From Clostridium sp. chh4-2 (GTDB taxonomy: Bacteria > Bacillota > Clostridia > Lachnospirales > Lachnospiraceae), in the NCBI RefSeq assembly GCF_002899675.1, contig NZ_PKUU01000023.1, positions 1 to 64,000 of the forward strand: a stretch of DNA of 64,000 nt, given 5' to 3'. This document shows, piece by piece, positions 8,690 through 16,195 of the stretch. Made by a program: the position numbers and the translations under genes. Below the pieces are notes generated by a model. That model saw only the letters and a list, made by a program, of their open reading frames with translations, was not told the DNA's origin and ran no database searches. Each line of letters begins with the position of its first letter. The first letter of the stretch is position 1.

Positions 8690-9015
8690 GATTTCCTCTC
8701 CTTCTGCCGCGTCGGCGGCACACTGACTGCAAGCGAATGAACGATCCCTTTGTTCCTGTCGGGATTTCCACGCCTTCCAATGATTATTATCCTAAAAATA
8801 CTGCCCGTACATTTCTATTACTCTCAGCCCAGGCTTTGGAGTCGGTAAATCACGCTGTATTTTCTAAGAATGAACATTGTGGCCCTTATAGGTCTAACCC
8901 CATCTTTCATCATTCCTTTACTGATAAAATCGCTTTCTGGAGACTGAGATACACAAAAATCCCGGACGTATTCCATCCAGGACTTCCTCTGACCTCTCCG
9001 TCATAACGTTAATCT
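8690..9015 (-). promoter_or_regulatory. Long leuA leader, possible attenuator
   Basis: About 325 nt separate the promoter from the leuA start. On the minus strand a hairpin CCTGGAT/GTCCGGG (8961-8981) followed by ATTTTT (8955-8960) looks like an early terminator. A 17-codon frame at 8877-8824 (MFILRKYSVIYRLQSLG) has AAGGG five bases before its ATG and contains three Leu codons. A hairpin TGCCGC/GCGGCA (8705-8720) abuts the leuA ribosome binding site. I could not find the T-box signature, so the mechanism is open: attenuation by leader peptide or by another RNA switch. Confidence 0.45.
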
Positions 9016-9044
9016 ATTATAGCATAACAAAAAAAACATGACAA
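9016..9044 (-). promoter_or_regulatory. leuA promoter
   Basis: On the minus strand TTGTCA (9039-9044) and TATAAT (9016-9021) are separated by exactly 17 bases, a near-consensus housekeeping promoter. Transcription would begin near 9009. Confidence 0.8.
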
Positions 9045-9120
9045 TCCATTTTTCGCAGGAATTCTTCATTTCAAAATGCATAATTTCATAGACTTACAGC
9101 CTGTTTTACCCATTTTTCAA

Positions 9121-9172
9121 AAAAACAGCGGAAAATGTTTCCGGATTCCCGTCATTTTCCGCTGCTTTTTTT
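9121..9172. terminator. Bidirectional terminator after glmM
   Basis: A perfect 12-bp stem CAGCGGAAAATG (9126-9137) / CATTTTCCGCTG (9153-9164) is flanked by A-runs on one side and T-runs on the other. It can therefore end transcription in both directions. It lies 35 bases beyond the glmM stop and insulates the leuA promoter. Confidence 0.9.
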
Positions 9173-9198
9173 ATTCCATTATTTCAATAATTATATAT

Positions 9199-10551
9199 TT
9201 AAATCATGTGTCCCTGTGCTTTCATAACGTCAATCACCTGGTCTACATACGTTTCGCACAATTCCTGGCTGGACGCTTCCACCATAACGCGGACAACCGG
9301 TTCGGTACCGGACTGGCGCAGAAGGATTCGGCCGTTGTCGCCTAAAATCTCAGAAACTTTATCAACCTCAGCCAGCACCACCGGATCGCTCTGGGCCGCT
9401 GCTTTATCTTTTACTCTGACATTTTTCAGCACCTGAGGAAAGATCTCAACTTCAGAAGCCAGTTTCGCAAGGCTCTCCTTTTTCTCCAATACTACTTCCA
9501 TCACTTTCAAAGAAGTGAGAATTCCATCTCCTGTCGTAGCATTTTTGCTGAAAATGATATGGCCCGACTGTTCACCGCCCAGGCAGTTGCCCTTCTGGGA
9601 CATATTTTCATAGACGTATTTGTCGCCCACAGCCGTTTTCTCATAAGAAATGCCTTCTCTGTCAAATGCCTTATACAGTCCGAAATTGGACATAATCGTG
9701 GTAACTACCGTATTGTTAACAAGGCTGCCCTGCTGTTTCATGTATTTTCCGCAGATATAAAGGATTAAGTCGCCGTCCACCACATTGCCGTTTTCATCCA
9801 CAGCGATACAGCGGTCCGCGTCTCCGTCATAAGCGAAGCCAATGTCGCATCCATGGTCCTTTACATACTGCTGGAGCACGTTGATATGTGTGGAGCCGCA
9901 GTTTGTGTTGATGTTCAAACCGTTTGGCTCATTGTTAATCACGTGTGTTTCCGCGCCGAGGGCGTCAAAAACATTTTTCGCGATTGCGGAAGCGCTTCCG
10001 TTTGCACAGTCAAGGGCTACTTTCTTGTTTTTAAAAGAACGGGTTGCAATGGAAATCAGATAGCCGATATACCGGTTTCTGCCTGCTGCAAAATCCACCG
10101 TACAGCCGATCTGGTCTTTTTTAGCGAACGGAATCTCTTCTGTGAGCCCGTCTAAGTATTTCTCGATCTCCTCGATCACGCTCTCTTCCAGCTTTTCACC
10201 ACGTTCATTGATAACTTTGATCCCATTATCATAATACGGATTGTGACTGGCTGAAATCATGATGCCGCAGTTAAATTCTTCGGTGCGGACTACATAGGAA
10301 ACGCTGGGTGTCGTGGTCACATGCAGCAGATATACATCCGCTCCCGATGCGGTTAAACCGGCTACCAAAGAGTACTCAAACATGTAACTGCTTCGTCTGG
10401 TGTCCTTTCCGATTACAATTCTGCATTTCGAATCCGGTGTCTTCTTCGCATAATACCAGCCGAGGAACCGGCCTACCTTATATGCGTGCTCTACTGTCAA
10501 ATCTACGTTGGCCTCTCCGCGGAAACCGTCTGTTCCAAAATACTTACCCAT
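9199..10551 (-). CDS. glmM: Phosphoglucosamine mutase
   Basis: A 450-aa enzyme that converts glucosamine-6-phosphate to glucosamine-1-phosphate for UDP-GlcNAc and peptidoglycan synthesis. It starts with MGKYFGTDGFRG. The phosphoserine loop ISASHNPYYDNG (near residue 100), the metal loop DGDADR and the C-terminal phosphate loop RQSGTEPVVRV are all visible. An in-frame upstream start at 10653 would add 34 residues encoded by a palindromic repeat; I reject it because 10551 has AGAGGA and the family N-terminus. It is the last gene after rfbA-rfbB-rfbD. Confidence 0.9.
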   Translation of the reverse strand: MGKYFGTDGFRGEANVDLTVEHAYKVGRFLGWYYAKKTPDSKCRIVIGKDTRRSSYMFEYSLVAGLTASGADVYLLHVTTTPSVSYVVRTEEFNCGIMISASHNPYYDNGIKVINERGEKLEESVIEEIEKYLDGLTEEIPFAKKDQIGCTVDFAAGRNRYIGYLISIATRSFKNKKVALDCANGSASAIAKNVFDALGAETHVINNEPNGLNINTNCGSTHINVLQQYVKDHGCDIGFAYDGDADRCIAVDENGNVVDGDLILYICGKYMKQQGSLVNNTVVTTIMSNFGLYKAFDREGISYEKTAVGDKYVYENMSQKGNCLGGEQSGHIIFSKNATTGDGILTSLKVMEVVLEKKESLAKLASEVEIFPQVLKNVRVKDKAAAQSDPVVLAEVDKVSEILGDNGRILLRQSGTEPVVRVMVEASSQELCETYVDQVIDVMKAQGHMI

Positions 10552-10609
10552 TCTGCTCAAATCCTCTCTTTTACCAATTTCTTTTAACGTTCTGCTTGAC
10601 AGCCCATCG

Positions 10610-10670
10610 GCTTTTAACATCAGGCGTGAAGGCTTTTTGTAAAAAGCCTTCACGCCTGATGTTAAAAAGC
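10610..10670. repeat. Palindromic element between rfbD and glmM
   Basis: Arms of about 29 bases (ACATCAGGCGTGAAGGCTTTTT and its complement) meet at TTTTTGTAAAAA. It belongs to the same family as the 46-bp palindrome at 24153-24198: GCGTGAAGGC/GCCTTCACGC is shared, while one position differs in both arms so pairing is kept. Here it is intergenic, 11 bases after the rfbD stop. It lacks the T-run of a terminator. Confidence 0.8.
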
Positions 10671-10681
10671 TGATACCTTCG

Positions 10682-11539
10682 TTAAATTTCGCCCAATGAA
10701 ACCAAATACCGTTTCAAAGCATCCTGCCAGGACGGAAGTCTTTCAAATCCGTTCTGTGACAGTTTTTCCTTGCTCATACGGCTGTTCTTAGGCCGTTTTG
10801 CCTTAGCCGGAAATCCGTCGCTGTCCACAGGAGTGACTTCAACTTCATCCATACCAGCCTGATGAAAGATCTCCTTAGCAAACTCATACCAGCTGCACAG
10901 CCCCTCATTGGTCGCATGATATCTTCCGTATCTGTCCGTCTGAATCATATCCACCAACAGTCTGGCTAAATCATACGTATAAGTCGGCGAGCCGATCTGG
11001 TCATCCACCACTTTCACAGCTCCGCGCTCTTTTCCAAGGCGGAGCATGGTTTTTATAAAGTTAGAACCGTTTAAGCCAAATACCCATGCGATACGGACAA
11101 TGAAGTATTTTTCAATCAATTCTTCAACTGCCAGCTCACCCTCGTATTTTTCCTGTCCGTAAACATTTAAAGGGGTACGGTTGTCATCCGGTTCCCACGG
11201 GCGTTCGCCCTGGCCGTCAAACACATAGTCTGTGCTGATATACATCAGCTTAATGCCCAGATCGTGACAAACCTCTGCGATATTGCGGGTTCCCACCGCA
11301 TTAACCTTATGGCAGAGCTCCACGTTATCTTCCGCTGCATCTACTGCAGTATATGCGGCGCAATGAATAACTGCGTCAACTTTTGAAGAAGAAATTACAT
11401 TTCTGCACGCTTCCGGATCGGTTATATCCATCTCCGCCACGTCCACTCCGATGCCTTCCAAGCCCTGCTTTTCCAGCTCATTCATTACATCCGTACCCAA
11501 CTGCCCTTTGGCACCGGTAACCAATATCTTCATTCCCAT
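10682..11539 (-). CDS. rfbD: dTDP-4-dehydrorhamnose reductase
   Basis: A 285-aa extended short-chain reductase that makes dTDP-L-rhamnose from dTDP-4-dehydrorhamnose with NAD(P)H. The nucleotide-binding TGAKGQLG lies near the N-terminus, and the catalytic Tyr-Lys pair is in VYGQEKYEGE. Its ATG (11539) overlaps the stop of rfbB as TAATG, showing translational coupling; a second Met at 11533 is an alternative start. The matching 3,5-epimerase gene rfbC is not next to it. Confidence 0.92.
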   Translation of the reverse strand: MGMKILVTGAKGQLGTDVMNELEKQGLEGIGVDVAEMDITDPEACRNVISSSKVDAVIHCAAYTAVDAAEDNVELCHKVNAVGTRNIAEVCHDLGIKLMYISTDYVFDGQGERPWEPDDNRTPLNVYGQEKYEGELAVEELIEKYFIVRIAWVFGLNGSNFIKTMLRLGKERGAVKVVDDQIGSPTYTYDLARLLVDMIQTDRYGRYHATNEGLCSWYEFAKEIFHQAGMDEVEVTPVDSDGFPAKAKRPKNSRMSKEKLSQNGFERLPSWQDALKRYLVSLGEI

Positions 11540-12561
11540 TACAGTCTGTCTCCATACATATTCTTAAAATAGCTGCTGTATTCGCCGCTGATAATATGCT
11601 CCCACCATTCACGGTTGTCCAAATACCACTGGATCGTCTGCTGAATACCGGTATCGAAGGTATACTGCGGCTTCCAGCCCAGTTCTGTTTCCAATTTTGT
11701 AGGATCGATTGCGTAGCGCATATCATGTCCCGGTCTGTCTTTTACATATTTAATCAGGCTTTCCGGTTTGTTCAAAGCTTTAAGAATCGTCTGAACCACC
11801 TCTAAATTGGTACGCTCATTATGGCCGCCCACATTATAAACCTCGCCGACACGGCCCTTATGAATGATTAAATCAATGGCCTGGCAGTGATCCGCAACAT
11901 GCAGCCAGTCACGCACATTGGCTCCGTCCCCGTATACAGGCAGCTCTTCATCTGCCAAAGCCCGGCTGATCATCAGAGGAATCAGCTTCTCAGGAAAATG
12001 ATATGGGCCATAGTTATTGGAACAGCGTGAAACCGTCACCGGAATCCCGAATGTTCTGTGATATGCCAACACAAACAAGTCCGCGCTCGCCTTAGAAGAT
12101 GAATAAGGACTGGATGTGTGAAGAGGCGTTGTCTCCGTAAAGAACAGGTCAGGCCTGTCTAACGGAAGATCTCCATAAACTTCATCTGTGGACACCTGAT
12201 GATATCTCTTAATTCCAAACTCCTTGCAAGCGTCCAATAAAGTTGTGGTTCCCATCACATTGGTTCTTACAAAAATCTCAGGGTCTGTAATGGAACGGTC
12301 CACATGGCTTTCTGCTGCAAAGTTAACTACCATATCCGGTTTTTCTTTTTTGAACAAATCGAAAATAAACTCGCGGTCCGCAATATCGCCTTTTACAAAT
12401 TTATAATTCGGTTTATCTTCAACCGGTTTTAAAGTCTCTAAATTTCCTGCATAGGTCAATGCGTCCAGATTCACGATCTCATAATCCGGGTATTTATTTA
12501 CCATGTGATGTACGAAGTTTCCTCCGATAAATCCTGCTCCGCCTGTTACAATTATCTTCAT
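11539..12561 (-). CDS. rfbB: dTDP-glucose 4,6-dehydratase
   Basis: A 340-aa enzyme that turns dTDP-glucose into dTDP-4-dehydro-6-deoxyglucose. TGGAGFIGGNF binds NAD, the catalytic tyrosine and lysine are in YSSSKASAD, and STDEVYGDL is the family signature. GAGAGGAAG precedes the ATG. It lies 80 bp after rfbA and overlaps rfbD, so the three form one operon for rhamnose-type envelope sugars. Confidence 0.94.
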   Translation of the reverse strand: MKIIVTGGAGFIGGNFVHHMVNKYPDYEIVNLDALTYAGNLETLKPVEDKPNYKFVKGDIADREFIFDLFKKEKPDMVVNFAAESHVDRSITDPEIFVRTNVMGTTTLLDACKEFGIKRYHQVSTDEVYGDLPLDRPDLFFTETTPLHTSSPYSSSKASADLFVLAYHRTFGIPVTVSRCSNNYGPYHFPEKLIPLMISRALADEELPVYGDGANVRDWLHVADHCQAIDLIIHKGRVGEVYNVGGHNERTNLEVVQTILKALNKPESLIKYVKDRPGHDMRYAIDPTKLETELGWKPQYTFDTGIQQTIQWYLDNREWWEHIISGEYSSYFKNMYGDRL

Positions 12562-12641
12562 ATCTTCCTCTCATTCTGCCAAACTTCCGGCATATTTATC
12601 TTTTTATTAATTTTCGTAATTGTTCAGTATCCTCACAATTA

Positions 12642-13541
12642 CTAATTGTCTTTATTATGAAGCTTATCAATATATTTTCCGTCAAGAACGTCTTTTAAAT
12701 ACTGGCCATACTGATTTTTCTTCAATATCTCATAAGTTTCCAGTACCTGCTCTTTTCCGATCCATCCGTTAAGATATGCAATCTCTTCCAGACAGGCGAT
12801 CTTGCGGTGCTGATGATCTTCGATGGTTTTCACAAAATTGGTAGCTTCCACCAACGATTCATGTGTTCCTGTATCCAGCCAGGTGAATCCCTGTCCTAAA
12901 AGGGTCACGTCAAGCTCACCATTTTCCAGATAAATGCGGTTTAAATCGGTGATCTCCAGTTCTCCTCGTGGAGACGGCTTTAAGTTTTTCGCATATTCAA
13001 CCACTTTATTATCATAAAAATAAAGGCCTGTCACACAGTAATTGGACTTTGGTTTTTCAGGTTTTTCTTCTATAGATATAGCCTTTCCTTCCGCGTCAAA
13101 TTCCACAATACCAAAACGCTCCGGATCATCCACATAATAGCCGAATACCGTAGCCCCTGTCTTCTTTGAAGAAGCCGCCATGAGACGCTTTTTAAGTCCC
13201 TGTCCGTGGAAAATGTTATCGCCTAAGATCATGGCAACCGAATCATCTCCGATAAAGTCCGAGCCGATAATAAATGCCTGAGCCAAACCGTCAGGACTTG
13301 GCTGCACTGCATAATTCAGATTCACACCGAACTGATGTCCATCCCCTAACAGAGCTTCGAATCTTGGCGTGTCATCCGGCGTTGAAATGATTAATATATC
13401 TCTGATCCCGGCATTCATCAGCACGGAAAGCGGGTAATAGATCATGGGTTTGTCATAGATCGGCAAAAGCTGTTTTGAAGTAACTTTGGTCAGCGGATAT
13501 AAACGTGTGCCTGAACCGCCTGCAAGGATAATTCCCTTCAT
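12642..13541 (-). CDS. rfbA: Glucose-1-phosphate thymidylyltransferase
   Basis: A 299-aa nucleotidyltransferase that forms dTDP-glucose from dTTP and glucose-1-phosphate. The signature GGSGTRLYPLT and the substrate motif EEKPEKPKSNYCVTGLYFYD are visible. AGGAGG lies seven bases before the ATG. It is the first gene of the rfbA-rfbB-rfbD-glmM run and has its own promoter at 13592-13620. Confidence 0.94.
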   Translation of the reverse strand: MKGIILAGGSGTRLYPLTKVTSKQLLPIYDKPMIYYPLSVLMNAGIRDILIISTPDDTPRFEALLGDGHQFGVNLNYAVQPSPDGLAQAFIIGSDFIGDDSVAMILGDNIFHGQGLKKRLMAASSKKTGATVFGYYVDDPERFGIVEFDAEGKAISIEEKPEKPKSNYCVTGLYFYDNKVVEYAKNLKPSPRGELEITDLNRIYLENGELDVTLLGQGFTWLDTGTHESLVEATNFVKTIEDHQHRKIACLEEIAYLNGWIGKEQVLETYEILKKNQYGQYLKDVLDGKYIDKLHNKDN

Positions 13542-13591
13542 ATTTTCCTCCTAATTAACGATAGAATTGTATAATACGCATAATTACTAGT

Positions 13592-13620
13592 AATATACCA
13601 CACTGCCCCCTGTTTTGCAA
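13592..13620 (-). promoter_or_regulatory. rfbA promoter
   Basis: On the minus strand TTGCAA (13615-13620) and TATATT (13592-13597) are 17 bases apart, giving a leader of about 45 bases before the rfbA ATG. Confidence 0.6.
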
Positions 13621-13731
13621 ATACAGGCGGATTGTTATTCTCTGAATTTTTTCTTAATTTAATTGAATTACCTATCCTGCCGGCTTTCTCCGGCTCAATT
13701 GAGCTCCCATGATCTTTCATTAAACAATAAA

Positions 13732-13771
13732 CAGCCGGGAAAACGGATCAATTATCCATTCTTCCCGGCTC
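13732..13771 (-). terminator. Terminator of the four-repeat protein gene
   Basis: On the minus strand AGCCGGGAAG pairs with TTCCCGGCT across a loop of about 18 bases, followed by a T-rich stretch (TTTATTGTTT). It lies 37 bases beyond the stop of the gene at 13808. Confidence 0.65.
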
Positions 13772-13807
13772 ATCTCATTTCATAAAATCAGTCCGTTTTA
13801 AATTAAT

Positions 13808-14659
13808 TTATTTTGCCTCTTTCTTCCCTTCCTCATCGTTCCACATCTCGACGCTCAGTAAAGCGGAATCAATCAGCTTAATCAGCTCCAAAAAGCTTCT
13901 GAAATTCATAATCTGAGAGCTGTCTTTCCAACAGATTCTGCCCTGCCATGTAGCATTCTGCTGAAATAATATGCGGATCACAAAAGTTGCCATCTTTCCT
14001 TTTCCCCGATATACGCCAAGGGCCTGATTATTAACAACTTTGCTGCTCTCCTGATCCGGTGCCAGCATCCGCTCCATATGTTCCATGAGCTGAATCGTGC
14101 TGCTGAAGCAGAACCTTTTCTCAGATGATATCTGGTGAATATTGCCTTCCAGGCAATGACTGTCATATTCATCCACCGTGATTCTGCAGAGGGATTCCCG
14201 CTTGATCTGATCCTCTTCATTCGTTTCTCCCTGAAGATGTTTATTCAACAGCTTTACCAATTCCAGGAAGCTGATAAATCCATATTCCTCACCGCTTTCC
14301 ACGAATTTTATAATTCCCTGCCAGCTGGCGTTATAGCGATGTTTAATCGACAGTTTCACAGTCATCAAACCGCCTTTTACTACCGTATCGCCTACATAAT
14401 CAGAAGTCTTAACTTCCATTTTAGGAAGATTCTTTATCTTATTGAAATTTCTTTGATCCATCGACGGCATAGGGTAATTGATCTCGTCAAATATGCACTC
14501 CATAAATCTTGCCATCTCTATTAAGCCTTCAAAAGGAATTGCCGTGTCCCGGCTTGCGTGATAAATTCTCCCTATAATCTTTTTATTCTCATAGGAATCT
14601 ATCGCAATCGAATACTCTCTATACTGGTTTACTAAAGCGCTTGATTTTGAAATTGCCAT
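13808..14659 (-). CDS. Protein of unknown function with a fourfold strand-helix repeat
   Basis: A 283-aa soluble protein with no signal peptide or membrane segment; I do not recognise its family. It contains two copies of a two-part unit. The first parts are at about 17-66 and 157-200. The second parts are at about 100-141 (YNASWQGIIKF ... FLELVKLLNKHL) and 226-267 (QNATWQGRICW ... FLELIKLIDSALL). Each part ends in an amphipathic helix. The start at 14659 has AGGTGG close upstream; a GTG nine bases earlier is less likely. It is divergent from a BTAD/SARP-type regulator, and its promoter carries the double TGTAAC box, so it is probably that regulator's target. A binding or partner role is a guess. 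Confidence 0.7.
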   Translation of the reverse strand: MAISKSSALVNQYREYSIAIDSYENKKIIGRIYHASRDTAIPFEGLIEMARFMECIFDEINYPMPSMDQRNFNKIKNLPKMEVKTSDYVGDTVVKGGLMTVKLSIKHRYNASWQGIIKFVESGEEYGFISFLELVKLLNKHLQGETNEEDQIKRESLCRITVDEYDSHCLEGNIHQISSEKRFCFSSTIQLMEHMERMLAPDQESSKVVNNQALGVYRGKGKMATFVIRILFQQNATWQGRICWKDSSQIMNFRSFLELIKLIDSALLSVEMWNDEEGKKEAK

Positions 14660-14717
14660 CTGCCCCACCTTTTCTTTCTTTGATCTGCTTTCTTATCTGG
14701 TAATCCAATTTAATATT

Positions 14718-14750
14718 AGTATAATCCATATCGGTTACAAAATGGTTACA
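14718..14750 (-). promoter_or_regulatory. Double TGTAAC box and -10 for the four-repeat gene
   Basis: Plus-strand GTTACA at 14734-14739 and 14745-14750 (11-bp period) lie 10 bases upstream of a minus-strand -10 box TATACT (14718-14723). The 17-bp core GTTACAAAATGGTTACA is identical to that at 6151-6167, and the distance to the -10 is the same. Confidence 0.7.
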
Positions 14751-14774
14751 TCTGATCTTTTTTTCTATTTTCAC

Positions 14775-14803
14775 TAGACATTCACTCTTTTTTTCCGTAT
14801 ACT
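14775..14803 (+). promoter_or_regulatory. Promoter of the BTAD regulator gene
   Basis: TAGACA (14775-14780) and TATACT (14798-14803) are separated by 17 bases, about 45 bases before the ATG at 14849. The double TGTAAC box lies 25 bases upstream, so the regulator might also affect its own gene. Confidence 0.6.
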
Positions 14804-14848
14804 CAATGTATCGTAATATGTTTACTTGAAGTGAGGAGATGGTATCAT

Positions 14849-16054
14849 ATGGAAACAGGGACAACTAAACCAACTGTTTATGTAAATATGTTGGGCGAAT
14901 TTTCCATTACAATAAAAGATAAAAAGATCAACGAAAGCAGTAATCAGTCAAAAAAGCCTTGGTGTCTGCTGGAATATTTAATTACATTCCGCAACCGCGA
15001 AATTCCGCCAAATGAATTGATTGAACTGATTTGGTCCAATGATGAAAGCACGAATCCCGGCGGAGCATTAAAGACACTTCTATTCCGGTCACGCAAACTG
15101 CTGACCCCTTTGGATTATCCGCCTCAGAACCTGATTATCTTACACCGCGGTTCTTATGCATGGACAAAGGACATGGAGACCGTCGTCGACGTGGATATTT
15201 TTGAAAAGACGGCCAACAAAGCGCTTGATCCACAAACTGATCCTGAGGATCAATTGGACTGCTGCCTGGATGCAATTGAAATTTATAAAGGTGACTTTCT
15301 TCCCAAGTCAGAATGGGAATCCTGGGTTGTACCGATCAGCACCTATTACCATTCTCTGTATTTAAAGATTGTCCTGATGGCAATTGATATTTTAAAGACA
15401 CAGGGGAATTACCAGAAGATCATCGATATCTGTCAAAGGGCAATTGCCATTGAACAATTTGATGAAAATCTTCATTATAATCTGATCTATTCCCTCTATA
15501 AAAGCGGGAATCAGCACAGCGCCATGGAGCATTATACTCATACTGTGGATATGTTCTATAATGAATTTGCAATTACCCCATCCGCACATTTAAAGGAATT
15601 ATATAATGTAATCCGGGATACAAAACATGGAATCACTACAGATTTGACGGTTATTCAGGATGTACTGAGAGAAGATTCCGATGTTAACGGCGCTTTTTAC
15701 TGTGAATATGCAGTATTCCGCGACATTTATCAGTTAGAGAGCAGGGCGATTGAGCGTACAGGAGATTCAATCTTTTTATGCCTGCTGACGATCACTGATA
15801 TCAACGGGAATTTATTAAAACAATCCGTTCTGACAAAAGCTATGGACGAACTCAACACCGCGATCTGCCGTTCCCTCCGCCGTGGAGATGTGTACAGCCG
15901 TTACAGTGTAAGCCAGTATATGATTCTGCTTCCCACCTCCACCTATGAAAATGGTGAGATGGTTCTGAAACGGATCAGCCAGAACTTCCGTAAGAAATAC
16001 ACCCGCAAGGATCTGATTCTTAATTATTCCCTGCAGGCTGTTCTTCCTAAATAA
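14849..16054 (+). CDS. BTAD/SARP-type transcriptional regulator with a degenerate GGDEF-like C-terminus
   Basis: A 401-aa cytoplasmic regulator. About residues 6-105 are an OmpR-like winged helix (VNMLGEFSITI ... LLEYLITFRNREIPPNELIELIW). About 110-255 are the bacterial transcriptional activation domain (VDVDIFEK ... YKGDFLPKSEWESWV ... TPSAHLKELY), as in AfsR/SARP proteins. The last 125 residues resemble a GGDEF fold (LTITDINGN ... SLRRGDVYSRYSVSQYMILLPT), but the GGDEF signature is replaced by SVSQY, so cyclase activity is unlikely. The start at 14849 has GAGGAG; a GTG at 14831 overlaps that site. Its likely targets are the genes at 13808 and 3202. Confidence 0.8.
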   Translation: METGTTKPTVYVNMLGEFSITIKDKKINESSNQSKKPWCLLEYLITFRNREIPPNELIELIWSNDESTNPGGALKTLLFRSRKLLTPLDYPPQNLIILHRGSYAWTKDMETVVDVDIFEKTANKALDPQTDPEDQLDCCLDAIEIYKGDFLPKSEWESWVVPISTYYHSLYLKIVLMAIDILKTQGNYQKIIDICQRAIAIEQFDENLHYNLIYSLYKSGNQHSAMEHYTHTVDMFYNEFAITPSAHLKELYNVIRDTKHGITTDLTVIQDVLREDSDVNGAFYCEYAVFRDIYQLESRAIERTGDSIFLCLLTITDINGNLLKQSVLTKAMDELNTAICRSLRRGDVYSRYSVSQYMILLPTSTYENGEMVLKRISQNFRKKYTRKDLILNYSLQAVLPK

Positions 16055-16075
16055 AATTCGTTAATTTATGCTTAG

Positions 16076-16123
16076 AAAAAAGATCTGCACCAGTACTTAT
16101 GACACTGGTGCGGATCTTTTTCT
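16076..16123. terminator. Bidirectional terminator
   Basis: AAAAAGATCTGCACCAGT pairs with ACTGGTGCGGATCTTTTT around a nine-base loop. It ends the BTAD gene on the plus strand. On the minus strand it lies just beyond the displaced prfA tail at 16157-16195 and was probably the original prfA terminator. Confidence 0.9.
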
Positions 16124-16156
16124 TATGCCTGCGGATTGCAGAGCTTTTTATTATTG

Positions 16157-16195
16157 TTCGCTCATCTGGCTCAGTTTGGCCGCCTGGTCGGCTGC
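16157..16195 (-). pseudogene. prfA: Displaced 3' end of prfA (attachment-site duplication)
   Basis: 36 of 39 bases match the 3' end of the intact prfA gene (17103-17141), with 18 identical in a row (TTCGCTCATCTGGCTCAG). Read on the minus strand it encodes AADQAAKLSQMSEQ followed by two stop codons, against AADQAAKLSQMSEM in the intact gene; the differences within the repeat are silent. This is what is left when an integrated element brings its own copy of the target gene's end. Confidence 0.8.

Noticed and set aside
8701..8725. T-box antiterminator before leuA
   Set aside because: TGCCGCCGACGCGGCA only loosely resembles the T-box sequence, and no terminator T-run follows it.
9199..10155. Several plus-strand frames opposite glmM
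   Set aside because: They lack ribosome binding sites and domain content and lie entirely within a well-supported gene.
10552..10653. 34-residue N-terminal extension of GlmM
   Set aside because: It is encoded by the palindromic repeat and spacer; the conserved family N-terminus and a ribosome binding site are at 10551.
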